The notes below the pieces were generated by a model that worked only from the letters and a program-made list of their open reading frames with translations, was not told where the DNA came from and made no database searches. From contig CAWGUE010000020.1 of the NCBI GenBank assembly GCA_963825595.1, positions 8,741-72,740 on the forward strand: a DNA stretch of 64,000 bases. The letters run 5' to 3'. The position numbers and the translations under genes are program-made. Positions 44,306 to 53,463 of the stretch are shown here, piece after piece (the stretch's first letter is position 1; each line of letters begins with the position of its first letter). The stretch comes from JARFQH01 sp963825595. Its GTDB lineage: Bacteria; Desulfobacterota; Desulfobacteria; Desulfobacterales; SG8-13.

Positions 44306-45693
44306 GATTCCTCCAGGTGAGCGCCGAAGCCGAAAAGTCCGTCGGCGGCAAAGATGGCCGGTCCCCCCTTCCAGGGCTGCAGTCGGGCGATTTCCAGTTC
44401 TTCGTCTTCGATGCTGATGAATTCGTCCAGTTCACCGTCAAACCACATCTGTTCCAGTTGGACGCTGTCGGCCCACATGGCGGCGCAGTAGCGCTGCAGG
44501 TCCGCCAGTTGTTCGGTGGTGATGATGCGCGGGCGCAGGGCGATTTTGATGGGGCCCAAAAGATAGGTGAATTTCTGTTCCAGGGCCAGATCGTTCTGTT
44601 TTTTCTCAATCTCCAGCAGGTCGGCCATACCCATGCTTGCAATGGTGCGGTTGATCCGGTCGACGGCTTCGCGCACTGACAGGTCCGATTTCAGGATCGC
44701 CAGGGGCTGGACCCCGCCGCCGCTGCCCACATTGGTGGGCACATCGCCAAACCGGCAAAGGAAGCCGAAAACCTGACCGGGCCCGATCAGGCAGCGGAAG
44801 TCCGTTTGCCGGTCGACCAGCACGATCCGCCCCTGATCGTGGTCGATTTCCGGCATGACCTCACCCCATAGGCCCAGGGCCACCTTTTCCTGGACAATGT
44901 AGCCCCCTTTTGCCAGGGCGGTTGCGACAGCATCGTCGCCGGATGGGTCCACGCCCCCCACCTTCACCCCGATCCCGGAATAACCGCGCTCCGGTTTGAG
45001 AACGAGATCCAACCAGTTCGCTCGGGTCCACTCGATCAGGTCGTCAATGGGTTCGCCCTGGGGGCCGGTGGTCCGGCGCTCGACAAAACGCCGGGTCCAG
45101 GGGGTGCGGGCCACCGTTTCGGAGTGAAAACGCTCGGACCGGGGGCCGGTGATGACTTCGAACATGCTTTTGACATTGATCGGTTCGGTGCCGCGGGGGT
45201 TGAGGACACGATTTTCGCGGATGGCCTGTATCAGCGGTGACAGGTCGTGTCGGCGGTGGAGCTTTAAGAAAACGTCGTTGTTGAAATCCATGAAAATCAG
45301 TGATACGGGCCGGCCCTGGTGGCAGACACGGCCGTTTCGCAGCTCGAATTCATGGGGGGCGGCCAGGATGCCTGTAATGCCCTCGACAGCATCCAGCCGG
45401 CGGGCAAGGTTGATGTTTTCGGTCACCGTGGTCAGGGTATCCTCTTCGGCCACCACGGCAATTAAACCGGCATTGGTCCCATCGCGGCGGCGATACACCT
45501 GGAGCAGCATCTCGGTAAAGCCGACCACCGGGTAAAACATGGGGTGATCGAAATCCAGTTCGACCCTGGTGGGTTGGCGCCGATTGATCTCGTACCACAC
45601 AACTTTTGCGATTTCCTGGGTGGTGCGCTGATAGTCCCATCCCCCGGGACTGCCTAAGTTCCATTCGGAATGAAAGCCTTCAAAGCTTGACAC
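44302..45693 (-). CDS. ATP-grasp-like ligase, middle gene of a three-gene operon
   Basis: A 463-residue protein. Features of an ATP-grasp enzyme are DLVLKPERGYSGIGVKVGG (about 233-251, a phosphate-binding loop), GYIVQEKVALGLWGEVMPEI (about 269-288) and GFLCRFGDVPTNVGSGGGVQ (about 314-333), the last of which has the Asn-rich metal-binding end. The N-terminal portion (about 1-190) is alpha/beta with DFDHPMFYPVVGFTEMLLQV and does not match a family I know. It probably ligates a carboxylate to an amine using ATP. The gene begins two bases after the DUF885 stop and overlaps the methyltransferase start, so the three are one operon. Confidence 0.72.
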   Translation of the reverse strand: MSSFEGFHSEWNLGSPGGWDYQRTTQEIAKVVWYEINRRQPTRVELDFDHPMFYPVVGFTEMLLQVYRRRDGTNAGLIAVVAEEDTLTTVTENINLARRLDAVEGITGILAAPHEFELRNGRVCHQGRPVSLIFMDFNNDVFLKLHRRHDLSPLIQAIRENRVLNPRGTEPINVKSMFEVITGPRSERFHSETVARTPWTRRFVERRTTGPQGEPIDDLIEWTRANWLDLVLKPERGYSGIGVKVGGVDPSGDDAVATALAKGGYIVQEKVALGLWGEVMPEIDHDQGRIVLVDRQTDFRCLIGPGQVFGFLCRFGDVPTNVGSGGGVQPLAILKSDLSVREAVDRINRTIASMGMADLLEIEKKQNDLALEQKFTYLLGPIKIALRPRIITTEQLADLQRYCAAMWADSVQLEQMWFDGELDEFISIEDEELEIARLQPWKGGPAIFAADGLFGFGAHLEES

Positions 45694-45695
45694 GG

Positions 45696-47282
45696 TTAAC
45701 CTCCTTGCAACAGTTCGTTAGCGAGGGTGTCGAACGCAATTTCCCCCTGGGTCAGAACCCGGCGGGCAAAGGCCGATGCCCCCTGACCTGTTTGCCGGAA
45801 TTGATTATAAAGCCGCCGAAACCGGCGTCGTCCGATGGTGTATGCGAGCTGATAGCCGGGTTTCAAAATATATCGACGCACCATGGCCTGTGCCCGACCG
45901 GGTGCCATACCGTTTTGGGACAGCACGGCGGCCGCTTCGTCCAGGGTGCGCCGGCGGGTGTGGATTTCCAGATCGGCGCGACCGCGCACGGCCCGCCAGA
46001 ACCGGCGCTTGGCCAGCAGCATACGGTCGATCTGGCCCTCAAAAAAGCCGGTTTCGAACATCAATTCTTCCGCAAAGCTGGCCCAGCCTTCGTAAAAGAT
46101 GGGGAATTCGACATGGCGCCGGGCTATCCGCTTCAAGTCCCAGCGACGACTGTCCAGCAAATGGTGACCCGGATAGGTCTCGTGGGCGGTCAGCAGGCGG
46201 TAGTCCGCCGGCAGTGCCACAGCGCCTTGAGTGGCCTGGATGTAGAAGGTTCCGCCCCGAGGGGGATGACCGGGGGGCGCACTGAAGGCGGCATTGCTGC
46301 GCACCGGGCGCATGTAATCCGGAATAATCTCGACGTTGACCGGCCAGGACGATGCTTCCCCGGATGTCAGGAGCCCCTGGTCCACACAGTGCCGGGACAA
46401 CTGGTGGATGACTTGACGGTAAATCTCAGAAACCCCTCTGTTGGTTACCTTCGGTCGCGGGAGTCTGTCAACGACCTTTTGCCAGGGTTGACCGGGTTCC
46501 AGGCGTTCCGTTTCCTTGGCCAGAATCTCCAGGGTTTCGTCGATTTCCCGCTCGATGGCTTCGGCGATGGCATCCGGGTTCAGTTCGCAGCCCATATGTG
46601 CATATGCAATGTGTTCGTAAAGAGCCACATCGAGCAGATATGTCTCGATCACCGGGAACTTTCGCAGAAAGGTCTCGAACTGGGACAGGGCGTCCAGGAC
46701 CGGCTGGAGGAGACTTCGGGGCAGCGCCAGGGATTTGAGCCAGGTGGTCTGCTTGGGCAACATCTCCAGCCCCATGCGGCGGAAGTATTGAGGGACCGCC
46801 GCCAGGTTTCGCCGGGCCTGGCGGATGAAGTCGGGGAGACCTCGCAGGCGTGCGCGCCATGCCTGCGGTCCGTGATCAAGTGCCTCCGACAGGCCGATGC
46901 CTATGATTGTCAGGTAAAAAGTGGGCTGAGTGCGCTGGGGGGCCACCATTGTCAACTGTTCCACCAGGGTCTGGAGCACGCGCTGTAGGAGTTCGGCGTC
47001 GATTCCCGCGGCCGGGTCCGGATCGGATGCACAGCAGTGCGCCAGCCTCTTTTGCCAGTGCTCAGCACTGGATTTCAATTCTGCAATGGACTCTGCCGAA
47101 AAATCGTCCCAATGGGACCAGTCTGGATGGTCGGCGCGAGCCTGGGGGAAATAATGGAACTCGTCACTGGCCATGCAGACCGGAAAACGGTGCACCAGCC
47201 TACCCATAATACGAGTGACGACGGCGGTGACGTCGCCGCAAGGAGGAGCAGGACTTTGATTTTCCATCTTTTCATGAGCCAA
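45696..47282 (-). CDS. DUF885 family HExxH-type metallopeptidase
   Basis: A 528-residue protein. LLTAHETYPGHHLLDSRRWD (about 353-372) carries the DUF885 zinc motif (HEtyPGHH); FYEGWASFAEELMFETGFF (about 388) supplies the downstream ligand. The rest is helical with a terminal FARRVLTQGEIAFDTLANEL. DUF885 proteins are thought to be metallo-carboxypeptidases or endopeptidases. There is no signal peptide, so it acts in the cytoplasm. The TTG 47282 is favoured because AGGGAAGG is eight bases upstream; ATG 47267 is an alternative. Its role could be cleaving a precursor peptide for the next two enzymes (inference). Confidence 0.87.
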   Translation of the reverse strand: MAHEKMENQSPAPPCGDVTAVVTRIMGRLVHRFPVCMASDEFHYFPQARADHPDWSHWDDFSAESIAELKSSAEHWQKRLAHCCASDPDPAAGIDAELLQRVLQTLVEQLTMVAPQRTQPTFYLTIIGIGLSEALDHGPQAWRARLRGLPDFIRQARRNLAAVPQYFRRMGLEMLPKQTTWLKSLALPRSLLQPVLDALSQFETFLRKFPVIETYLLDVALYEHIAYAHMGCELNPDAIAEAIEREIDETLEILAKETERLEPGQPWQKVVDRLPRPKVTNRGVSEIYRQVIHQLSRHCVDQGLLTSGEASSWPVNVEIIPDYMRPVRSNAAFSAPPGHPPRGGTFYIQATQGAVALPADYRLLTAHETYPGHHLLDSRRWDLKRIARRHVEFPIFYEGWASFAEELMFETGFFEGQIDRMLLAKRRFWRAVRGRADLEIHTRRRTLDEAAAVLSQNGMAPGRAQAMVRRYILKPGYQLAYTIGRRRFRRLYNQFRQTGQGASAFARRVLTQGEIAFDTLANELLQGG

Positions 47283-47602
47283 TCGAATCACCTTCCCTCT
47301 GTATAGGGCGCTTGCTGCGGCAGGAGCATTTGCACACCCCGAATTCGTTATTTTTGCTTTCGAAAAAGGCGAATGCCCGCAATCCACTTTGCAATATAAG
47401 AATCTACGATAGCCATTCGACCAGGTGGATAGATAGTAAAAACATAAAAAATTCTTCCGTCCAATTCAAGGGCGATTCAAATCGAGCATTGCCATATTGA
47501 TGCTTCAATTTTAAAATGGTAAGTATCGAGGAGAAGACGTCGCTCTATCGAATCGTTCCCATAAATTTCAATACATCATACAACCCACCGTGGGGCGCAA
47601 AG
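47283..47602. other. Intergenic region between divergent genes
   Basis: About 320 AT-rich bases with the operon promoter on one side and the start of the 4Fe-4S gene on the other. No RNA gene, repeat or operator was recognised. Confidence 0.45.
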
Positions 47603-48419
47603 ATGACAGGTCCCTCCACCGCTTCGACTTCCTGGCTCTCCGCTTGGATGACAGCCCAGAGCATTTACCTTTGGGGTGCTGCTGATCTTCGCGAATTTTC
47701 CACCCCCCTGGATAAGGCACGGTGAGCGGTATCCATCAGCCATATCAATGGCTATTCCTATGAGTCCGAAAATTATGGCTTCCATCCAACAGGGTCCGAA
47801 CCAGAACTATGCCGATGAGTATGCCAGAGTTAATACGCGCCTTAACGAACTCTCGGTCAGTCTGGCCGCCGAGATAAGAAAGCGAGGATATCGAGCCCAC
47901 CCGTTGGCCGCTTCAGAACGCACCGACACCGTCAATATCAGGGGCGACTTTCCGCACAAAACGGCCGCCACCAGAGCAGGCGTAGGGTGGATTGGACGCC
48001 ATTGCCAGCTCATCACCCGCGAATTCGGTTCATGGGTTCGCCTGGGAACGGTCTTCACTGATATGGCCTTGCGCAGCGGGTCGCCTGTCGATCGCAGTTA
48101 TTGCGGTCGTTGCACGCGCTGCGTCGATGCCTGCCCTGCGGATGCCTTGATCGGTAACGCCTGGCACGCTGGCGTACCGCGTGAAGAAATCCTGGATGTG
48201 CGCGCATGTGACCGGTGGAAAAAGGAACACTACTCTCAGTATCACAACGGTCACAACTGCGGTATCTGCTCGGCGGTCTGTCCCTATGGCCTGAAAGTAT
48301 TGCGAAGAAAAAAAGCATCTGATTCACAAAGTAAGGAGGAAACCACAATTGAAAACCATCGGCATGCTCGGGGGCATGAGCTGGGAGTCGACGGCAAGCT
48401 ATTACCGGGCGTTAAATGA
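47603..48419 (+). pseudogene. Frameshifted QueG-like 4Fe-4S double-cluster protein
   Basis: One protein in two frames. From about 47603 the reading is ...IYLWGAADLREFSTP, which runs into TGA at about 47723. From the C6 tract at 47703-47708 a second frame continues WIRHGERYPSAISMAIPMSP and then a full C-terminal part. Removing one C joins them. The C-terminal part has two 4Fe-4S motifs, CGRCTRCVDACPADAL (about residues 142-157 of the downstream frame) and CGICSAVCPYG, as in epoxyqueuosine reductase-like 4Fe-4S double-cluster proteins. It could be a real frameshift or an assembly error in a homopolymer. The frame overlaps the racemase gene by 71 bases. The start is uncertain. Confidence 0.7.
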
Positions 48420-49044
48420 GGGCGTGAAGCAGGCGCTCGGCGGGTTGCATTCTGCCAAAATCTGCCTGTACAGTGTTGATTTCGATGACATCGAAAAGCT
48501 GCAGACCAGAGGCGACTGGCAAGCGGCAGCCGTCCTTCTGTCCCATGCGGCACGGTCGGTTGAAGCCGGCGGCGCTGATTTTCTGATCATCTGCACCAAC
48601 ACCATGCACAAAGTCGCCCCGGAAATAGAAAAAGCGCTTTCCATTCCAGTGCTGCATATTGCCGATGCCACCGCTGAGAAACTTGTGGCTGACAGGGTAA
48701 AGCGCGTCGGACTCCTCGGTACGCGTTTTACGATGGAGCAGGACTTTTACAAAGGCCGACTCAGCGATAACTTCGGCATCGATGTTTTGGTGCCGGATGC
48801 CGCAGAGCGGGGCACTGTTCATAAGATTATTTTTTCAGAGCTGTGCCTGGGAATAATTTCTAAACGTTCCCGAGAGAAATATCTGCAAATCATAAACGAT
48901 TTGCATGAAAGGGGTGCCGAGGCGGTTATACTTGGCTGCACGGAGATTGCTTTGTTGGTTCAGCAGAAACACTCATCCGTGCCCCTTTACGACACGACTG
49001 AAATTCATGCCGCGCAAGCGGTCAAATTTGCATTATCGACGTAA
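48349..49044 (+). CDS. Aspartate/glutamate racemase family protein
   Basis: A 231-residue racemase with both catalytic cysteines: LIICTNTMHKVAPEI (Cys at about 84) and VILGCTEIALLVQ (Cys at about 195). It begins MKTIGMLGGMSWESTASYYR, the usual start of the YgeA/RacX group, from a TTG codon with AAGGAGG eight bases upstream. It interconverts D- and L-amino acids, possibly Asp, Glu or another. The gene start overlaps the preceding 4Fe-4S frame. It likely supplies D-amino acids to peptidoglycan or signalling. Confidence 0.92.
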   Translation: MKTIGMLGGMSWESTASYYRALNEGVKQALGGLHSAKICLYSVDFDDIEKLQTRGDWQAAAVLLSHAARSVEAGGADFLIICTNTMHKVAPEIEKALSIPVLHIADATAEKLVADRVKRVGLLGTRFTMEQDFYKGRLSDNFGIDVLVPDAAERGTVHKIIFSELCLGIISKRSREKYLQIINDLHERGAEAVILGCTEIALLVQQKHSSVPLYDTTEIHAAQAVKFALST

Positions 49045-49112
49045 AGCGGCACTCAGGAAATTTTTGCCAGAAGAGATGGACGACATCTTTCACGAGGAAG
49101 GGATTTCGTGCT

Positions 49113-49310
49113 TTACCACCAGGAGATGACTTCGTCGAATTCGAAGATAAGATCAATTAATTCTTCATAGTCCGGTTCAATTTCGTCGAATTCATATAGC
49201 GGAAACTGAAGGCAGTTGTAGCCAAGCGACAAATTGTACATGAGTGTCCGCTGCAGATCGTCAGGTTCGGATTTGAGAATATGCAGCATTTTTTTCCGTT
49301 TTGGAGGCAT
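49113..49310 (-). CDS. Short DsrH/TusB-like protein
   Basis: A 65-residue protein: MPPKRKKMLHILKSEPDD, LGYNCLQFPLYEFDEIEPDY, EFDEVISWW. MLHILKS resembles the DsrH/TusB opening. It is the last gene of a set of small DsrE/F-like proteins. ATG 49310 is preferred; AAGG from the preceding stop region is six bases upstream. It may complete a heteromeric sulfur-transfer unit, but it lacks the Cys that TusB-like proteins may use at the end. Confidence is moderate. Confidence 0.5.
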   Translation of the reverse strand: MPPKRKKMLHILKSEPDDLQRTLMYNLSLGYNCLQFPLYEFDEIEPDYEELIDLIFEFDEVISWW

Positions 49311-49318
49311 CGTTTACC

Positions 49319-49636
49319 TTATTTCATATTCGGCACAGGACGGTCCCCGAATGGGATCACCAAGTCCATTTTTTTTAATTCTCGCGCCAGTTTATCAATA
49401 GGTAGATATTTGAAGCCATGGATTGAATTTTTTTCAGAATTTGAAATGAAGGGGCATTCCATTTCTTCCAGCCACTCGAGATTTTCTTCAAGCGCTTCCG
49501 TCATTTCTACATCGACATCGATAACGAATAGATAAGCCCAGTAATTGTGTGCGGCGAGACCGAGGGTCGTCCGGGTCCCTTCCCACACATCCTGAGGTCT
49601 TCTCACAACAACGGCACAGTGTTTTACGTTTTCCAT
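49319..49636 (-). CDS. DsrF/TusC-like small protein
   Basis: A 105-residue protein. CAVVVRRPQDVWEGTRTTLG (about 7-26), HNYWAYLFVIDVDVEMTEAL (about 30-49), LEWLEEMECPFISNSEK, then a C-terminal LARELKKMDLVIPFGDRPVP. The fold pattern (strand-helix-strand with long helix) matches the DsrE/DsrF-like group. It lies between DsrE-like and DsrH-like genes with short gaps (37 and 8 bases). A role in sulfur transfer is suggested by the set, not proved. Confidence 0.6.
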   Translation of the reverse strand: MENVKHCAVVVRRPQDVWEGTRTTLGLAAHNYWAYLFVIDVDVEMTEALEENLEWLEEMECPFISNSEKNSIHGFKYLPIDKLARELKKMDLVIPFGDRPVPNMK

Positions 49637-49673
49637 TTTCTTTATCGATGAAAAGAATTCATATCGTTTCGGG

Positions 49674-49979
49674 TTAAAAGGTTAAATAACGGCTGCAGTC
49701 ATATATCATTTCCGCATGCCATGATTGAGACAAATACGCCTTTTTGTCGATGTAGGCATCATCTGGATTAATTTCGTTGGCTTCAAAGCCCACTTTGCAC
49801 AAAGCGACCGTTGCCGCGTCCAGCAATTCTTTCATACGTTCGTCCGTGCATAGGCGCGTTCCGGTATGGGTGAAAAACACCTTCGTTTCGACCCCTTTGG
49901 TTTTTGCGGCTTTACAGATTTCGATGATCTTATCCAAATGCCTATCTGAAGTCACATAGATGCCAATAGACTTTTCCAT
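49674..49979 (-). CDS. DsrE-family small protein
   Basis: A 101-residue protein: MEKSIGIYVTSDRHLDKIIE, KGVETKVFFTHTGTRLCTDE (about 27-46), LLDAATVALCKVGFEANEIN (about 51-70), and HAEMIYDCSRYLTF. The strand-helix layout and FFTHTGTRLC fit the DsrE/peroxiredoxin-like group. Three Cys residues (about 43, 60, 96) could carry sulfur. The start is 49979 because CAGGAG is six bases upstream. In sulfate reducers such proteins assist sulfur handling by dissimilatory enzymes, but no dsrAB is in this window. Confidence 0.65.
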   Translation of the reverse strand: MEKSIGIYVTSDRHLDKIIEICKAAKTKGVETKVFFTHTGTRLCTDERMKELLDAATVALCKVGFEANEINPDDAYIDKKAYLSQSWHAEMIYDCSRYLTF

Positions 49980-50027
49980 AATGTCTCCTGTGTCAGCCGT
50001 CGCAACTGTCAAACGGAAACGATAGGA

Positions 50028-50357
50028 TTAATCGTAGCGCGGAATGCATGTCACACCCCAGAGAGCCCAACCATCTCCGGGTCTTGGTACGGTCTCAGCT
50101 ATTTGCGCCTCAATGGTCGCCCTAGTTTTCTCGTCTAATTCAAGTCGGCTCAATTTATCGTCGATCTTCAGCCAGAACAGGCCCTGGTGAAATTCTCGTG
50201 TACAAGGAATATTAACACTTAAATATCGCTTTTCAATCGAGCCCAAGCGATCGATTTCCGTTTCGGTACCGTCTGTCTGCCCATCCACAAGAACAGCATG
50301 AAGGCAAACATGCCGACTGTTCTCCTCTGAATCGCGTTGTTCCCATTTGACTTTCAT
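50028..50357 (-). CDS. Unknown protein, first gene of the DsrE/F/H-like set
   Basis: A 109-residue soluble protein. HVCLHAVLVDGQTDGTETEI (about 16-35), EKRYLSVNIPCTREFHQGLF (about 42-61), LDEKTRATIEAQIAETVPRP and DGWALWGVTCIPRYD. Mostly beta with one long helix. No family recognised. It is 48 bases before the DsrE-like gene on the same strand and is probably cotranscribed, so it may be an accessory partner. AGCATG-preceding purines are weak. Confidence 0.5.
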   Translation of the reverse strand: MKVKWEQRDSEENSRHVCLHAVLVDGQTDGTETEIDRLGSIEKRYLSVNIPCTREFHQGLFWLKIDDKLSRLELDEKTRATIEAQIAETVPRPGDGWALWGVTCIPRYD

Positions 50358-50699
50358 GCTGTTGTTGGAATCGAGGATTTTTCAATAGGGCATTAAAATC
50401 AGTAATGTATTCCGTGTATCACATTGTAACAGCTATTGCCCGCTGTCAACAAAAATGTAAAATGAATATTATCAGAGTAAATGTGATTTATTGGGGACCA
50501 CACATGCACAGAAACTCAATATGAATTTTAAATTTAAAGCATGGCGCTGATTCGAATGGGTTGTCCCTGGTTGCATTGCAGGGACAACTGCGTTAAATAG
50601 TGCCCAATCGCAAACGGCCATTTTCCCGCTGGGCCTGACCCTGCCAAGATGCAGCCACTACTCGTTTAACCGTTTTTAATGACAAGGGAGTTTGTATCG
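50358..50699. other. Intergenic region upstream of the Hsp70 operon
   Basis: About 340 AT-rich bases. No RNA gene or repeat is visible. A CIRCE-type repeat (TTAGCACTC) and a sigma-32-like promoter were sought and not found. AAGGGAG lies upstream of the DUF2760 start. Confidence 0.45.
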
Positions 50700-51437
50700 A
50701 TGAGTCAACAGAATAGATTTCACCTAAAGGCTCTGATTGCCTTAATTTTTTTGGGCCTTTTCCTTGGCACCGCATTCGGCGTTTTCATCCATATGGGCGT
50801 CACCGAATTATGGAACGCGCTCCAACCGGTGCTTGCCGAACAGCAAAAATCGGTTCCTGAAGGTAACGCCTGGCATCTGGTGACAACCATGCGACCACAA
50901 TACTGGTACACGGTGTTCCCGGTGATGTTGATCTTCTCACTGTTCTTGGCGCTGATTGTGTGGCTTTTTGTTCGGCCAGGACTCAAAAGGGCTTCCGTAT
51001 CGGGCAAAAGGCTTGAACATGCTCCGAAGTCAGATCCGCAGGACAGGGAAATTTCAGACCGGCGGTTGTTTTTGCATTTGTTTTCGGCAATGCAGAGAGA
51101 TGGCCGGTTGATGGATTTTCTGTCCGAAGATCTTGACCAGTACGACGATTCCCAGATCGGTTCCGCAGTACGAAATATTCATGCCGGCTGCAAACGAGTG
51201 ATTCTAAAATATTTGAACCCGGAACCGGTGATGGCCCAGGCGGAAGGTGAAAAGACAGTCGTGGCGGAGGACTTCGATCCCGGTCTCATCACCTTGACCG
51301 GCAAAGTCGTTGGCGAGCCCCCGTTTACCGGAATCGTACGCCACAAAGGTTGGCAAACCGGAAAAATCAATCTGCCGAAACTCTCCGGTCGCCAAAATGC
51401 AAGAGTCATTGCCCCCGCAGAAATCGAGATTACTTGA
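50700..51437 (+). CDS. DUF2760 family protein, first gene of the Hsp70-pair operon
   Basis: A 245-residue protein with two N-terminal membrane helices (LIALIFLGLFLGTAFGVFIH at about 12-31 and WYTVFPVMLIFSLFLALIVW at about 69-88). The C-terminal cytoplasmic domain is DREISDRRLFLHLFSAMQRD then GRLMDFLSEDLDQYDDSQIG, SAVRNIHAGCKRVILKYLNP and a beta-rich end (VGEPPFTGIVRHKGWQTGKI). This is a DUF2760 protein, usually found next to Hsp70-type genes. Likely a membrane-linked partner of the two chaperones (inference). ATG 50700 follows AAGGGAG. Confidence 0.83.
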   Translation: MSQQNRFHLKALIALIFLGLFLGTAFGVFIHMGVTELWNALQPVLAEQQKSVPEGNAWHLVTTMRPQYWYTVFPVMLIFSLFLALIVWLFVRPGLKRASVSGKRLEHAPKSDPQDREISDRRLFLHLFSAMQRDGRLMDFLSEDLDQYDDSQIGSAVRNIHAGCKRVILKYLNPEPVMAQAEGEKTVVAEDFDPGLITLTGKVVGEPPFTGIVRHKGWQTGKINLPKLSGRQNARVIAPAEIEIT

Positions 51438-51613
51438 GATCCGCTATATCGCCCCTCAGTATTTCGGAATTTATTTTTGAAAAGCGGTATAAAAAACGTA
51501 TCTCTTCCTGAAAATTTGAAACGCGAAATTTAGGCGTTATTTTTCTGATTACAACCCGGGATGCCCCCGGGATGTTATCGCCAAATGGAACACCGAACGA
51601 TAAGAAGGGCTGC

Positions 51614-53401
51614 ATGAACGATCCCCAATTCATTATTGGCCTCGATCTGGGAACGACCAACAGTGTCCTGGCCTACACTCTCATATCTGACCTTGAGCAG
51701 ACCGAAGAGCCGGATACGCACATTCTGGAAATACCACAACTGGTCGGTCCCGGGACGGTTGCCACGCAGCAGATGCTGCCGTCCTTTATTTACATGCCGG
51801 GGGAAAAAGACGTTGCCCCCGATGCGCTGGTGTTGCCCTGGCAAGATTCGGTCCGACATATCGCCGGGGAATTTGCGCGCAAACGTGGCGCAGAAATACC
51901 CCAGCGCTTGATTCATTCGGCCAAATCGTGGCTGTGTCATCCGACAGCGGACCGCGAAAAAGCCATTCTTCCCTGGGGAGCCTCGCCCGAGATACTGAAA
52001 CTGTCTCCCGTGGAAGCATCGGCAGCCATTTTGGATCACATCCGTTGTGCCTGGAACCATCTTATGGCGCGGGAGGATGAACGCTTATCCCTGGAATTTC
52101 AGGATATTTACCTGACCGTACCGGCATCGTTTGATGCCGTTGCCAGAGAGCTGACCGTAAAAGCGGCCGAAATGGCGAAGCTGCCGAACATTACGTTGCT
52201 TGAAGAACCCCAGGCGGCCTTTTATGCCTGGATCGCCGCATCCAAAGGTCATTGGCGCGAATCGGTGGACGCAGGAGATCTGGTGCTTGTCTGCGATATC
52301 GGTGGCGGAACCAGCGACTTCAGCTTAATCCAGGTTTCGGAAGAATCGGGGGCATTGGCGCTGGAGCGAATTGCCGTGGGAAACCATTTGCTGATCGGCG
52401 GTGACAATATGGACCTCGCCCTGGCGTATGCCGTGGCCAAACAGATGAGCGAAAAAGGGGTGCGCTTGGATTCATGGCAGATGCGTGCCCTGTGGAACCA
52501 GTGCCGGAACGCAAAAGAAACGCTCCTGGCGTCTTCCGAACGCGAGTCGGTGCCCGTCTCAATTTTGGGAAGAAGCAGCAGTGTCATCGGTGGCACCCTC
52601 AAGGCGGATCTGGCCCGCAACGTGAACGATCAGGTGATTTTGGAAGGTTTTTTCCCCATTTGCCTGCCGACAGACCGCCCGGAAGCCGTTCCCAGAACCG
52701 GCATCCAGGAGACCGGGCTGGCCTATGAAGCCGATCCAGCTGTGACCCGGCATCTGGCCCATTTCCTGAAGCGGCATTCCGATGCCTCCCCAGCGGTACC
52801 CACGGCCATATTGTTTAACGGTGGCGTCATGAAAGCGCCCACGATACGCAACCGGGTCGTTGAGGCGCTATCTTCGTGGCAGGAAGGGGAGGCACCGCGT
52901 GAGTTGGTATCCGCCAGCCTCGATCTTGCCGTGGCCAGAGGCGCGGCCTATTACGGCTTGGCCCGGCGGGGGCGCGGCATTCGGATACGCAGCGGGTTGA
53001 ACCAAACCTACTACATCGGCGTTGCCGCGGCACTGCCGGCGGTGCCGGGTATGCCGGCGCCGATCAAGGCCCTGTGCGTGGCTCCCTTCGGGATGGAGGA
53101 AGGCACGGAAACCGAGCTTACCGAGCGTGAATTCAACCTGGTCGTCGGGGAAACGGCCAAGTTCGAGTTTCTCGGCTCCACTGTGCGCACGCAAGACATC
53201 ACGGGCATGGTCATCGAAGATTGGGAACAGGAGATTGCGCCGATTACGACCGTTGAAACCATCCTCGAGGGCGAAGCCGGCACTGTCATCCCGGTCTCGA
53301 TTCAGGTCCGGCTTACCGAAGTCGGTACTCTGGAACTGTGGTGCGTTTCCCGTAACAGCGCTGATCGCTGGAAACTCGAGTTCAACGTACGGGAACCCTA
53401 A
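51614..53401 (+). CDS. Hsp70-family chaperone, first of a pair
   Basis: A 595-residue Hsp70 (DnaK/HscC/YegD type). The ATPase domain has FIIGLDLGTTNSVLAYTLIS (about 6-25, phosphate 1), VTVPASFDAVARELT-like (LTVPASFDAVARELTVKAAE), LLEEPQAAFYAW, LVCDIGGGTSDFSLIQV (phosphate 2) and LFNGGVMKAPTIRNRVV (adenosine). The substrate-binding part is short and beta-rich, and lacks the DnaK lid. Not DnaK itself, as the C-terminal EEVD-like tail is absent. It is followed 62 bases later by a second Hsp70. ATG 51614 follows AGAAGGG. Confidence 0.9.
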   Translation: MNDPQFIIGLDLGTTNSVLAYTLISDLEQTEEPDTHILEIPQLVGPGTVATQQMLPSFIYMPGEKDVAPDALVLPWQDSVRHIAGEFARKRGAEIPQRLIHSAKSWLCHPTADREKAILPWGASPEILKLSPVEASAAILDHIRCAWNHLMAREDERLSLEFQDIYLTVPASFDAVARELTVKAAEMAKLPNITLLEEPQAAFYAWIAASKGHWRESVDAGDLVLVCDIGGGTSDFSLIQVSEESGALALERIAVGNHLLIGGDNMDLALAYAVAKQMSEKGVRLDSWQMRALWNQCRNAKETLLASSERESVPVSILGRSSSVIGGTLKADLARNVNDQVILEGFFPICLPTDRPEAVPRTGIQETGLAYEADPAVTRHLAHFLKRHSDASPAVPTAILFNGGVMKAPTIRNRVVEALSSWQEGEAPRELVSASLDLAVARGAAYYGLARRGRGIRIRSGLNQTYYIGVAAALPAVPGMPAPIKALCVAPFGMEEGTETELTEREFNLVVGETAKFEFLGSTVRTQDITGMVIEDWEQEIAPITTVETILEGEAGTVIPVSIQVRLTEVGTLELWCVSRNSADRWKLEFNVREP

Positions 53402-53463
53402 TTGAGCGATTTTTAAGTTTGTGATTTCGAAAATATGAAATGCTCAACTTGGGGGGAAGAATC

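Noticed and set aside
45606..46988. 460-residue open frame on the plus strand
   Set aside because: Antisense to the DUF885 gene, which has a clear zinc motif. The frame is Gly/Pro/Arg-rich without domains.
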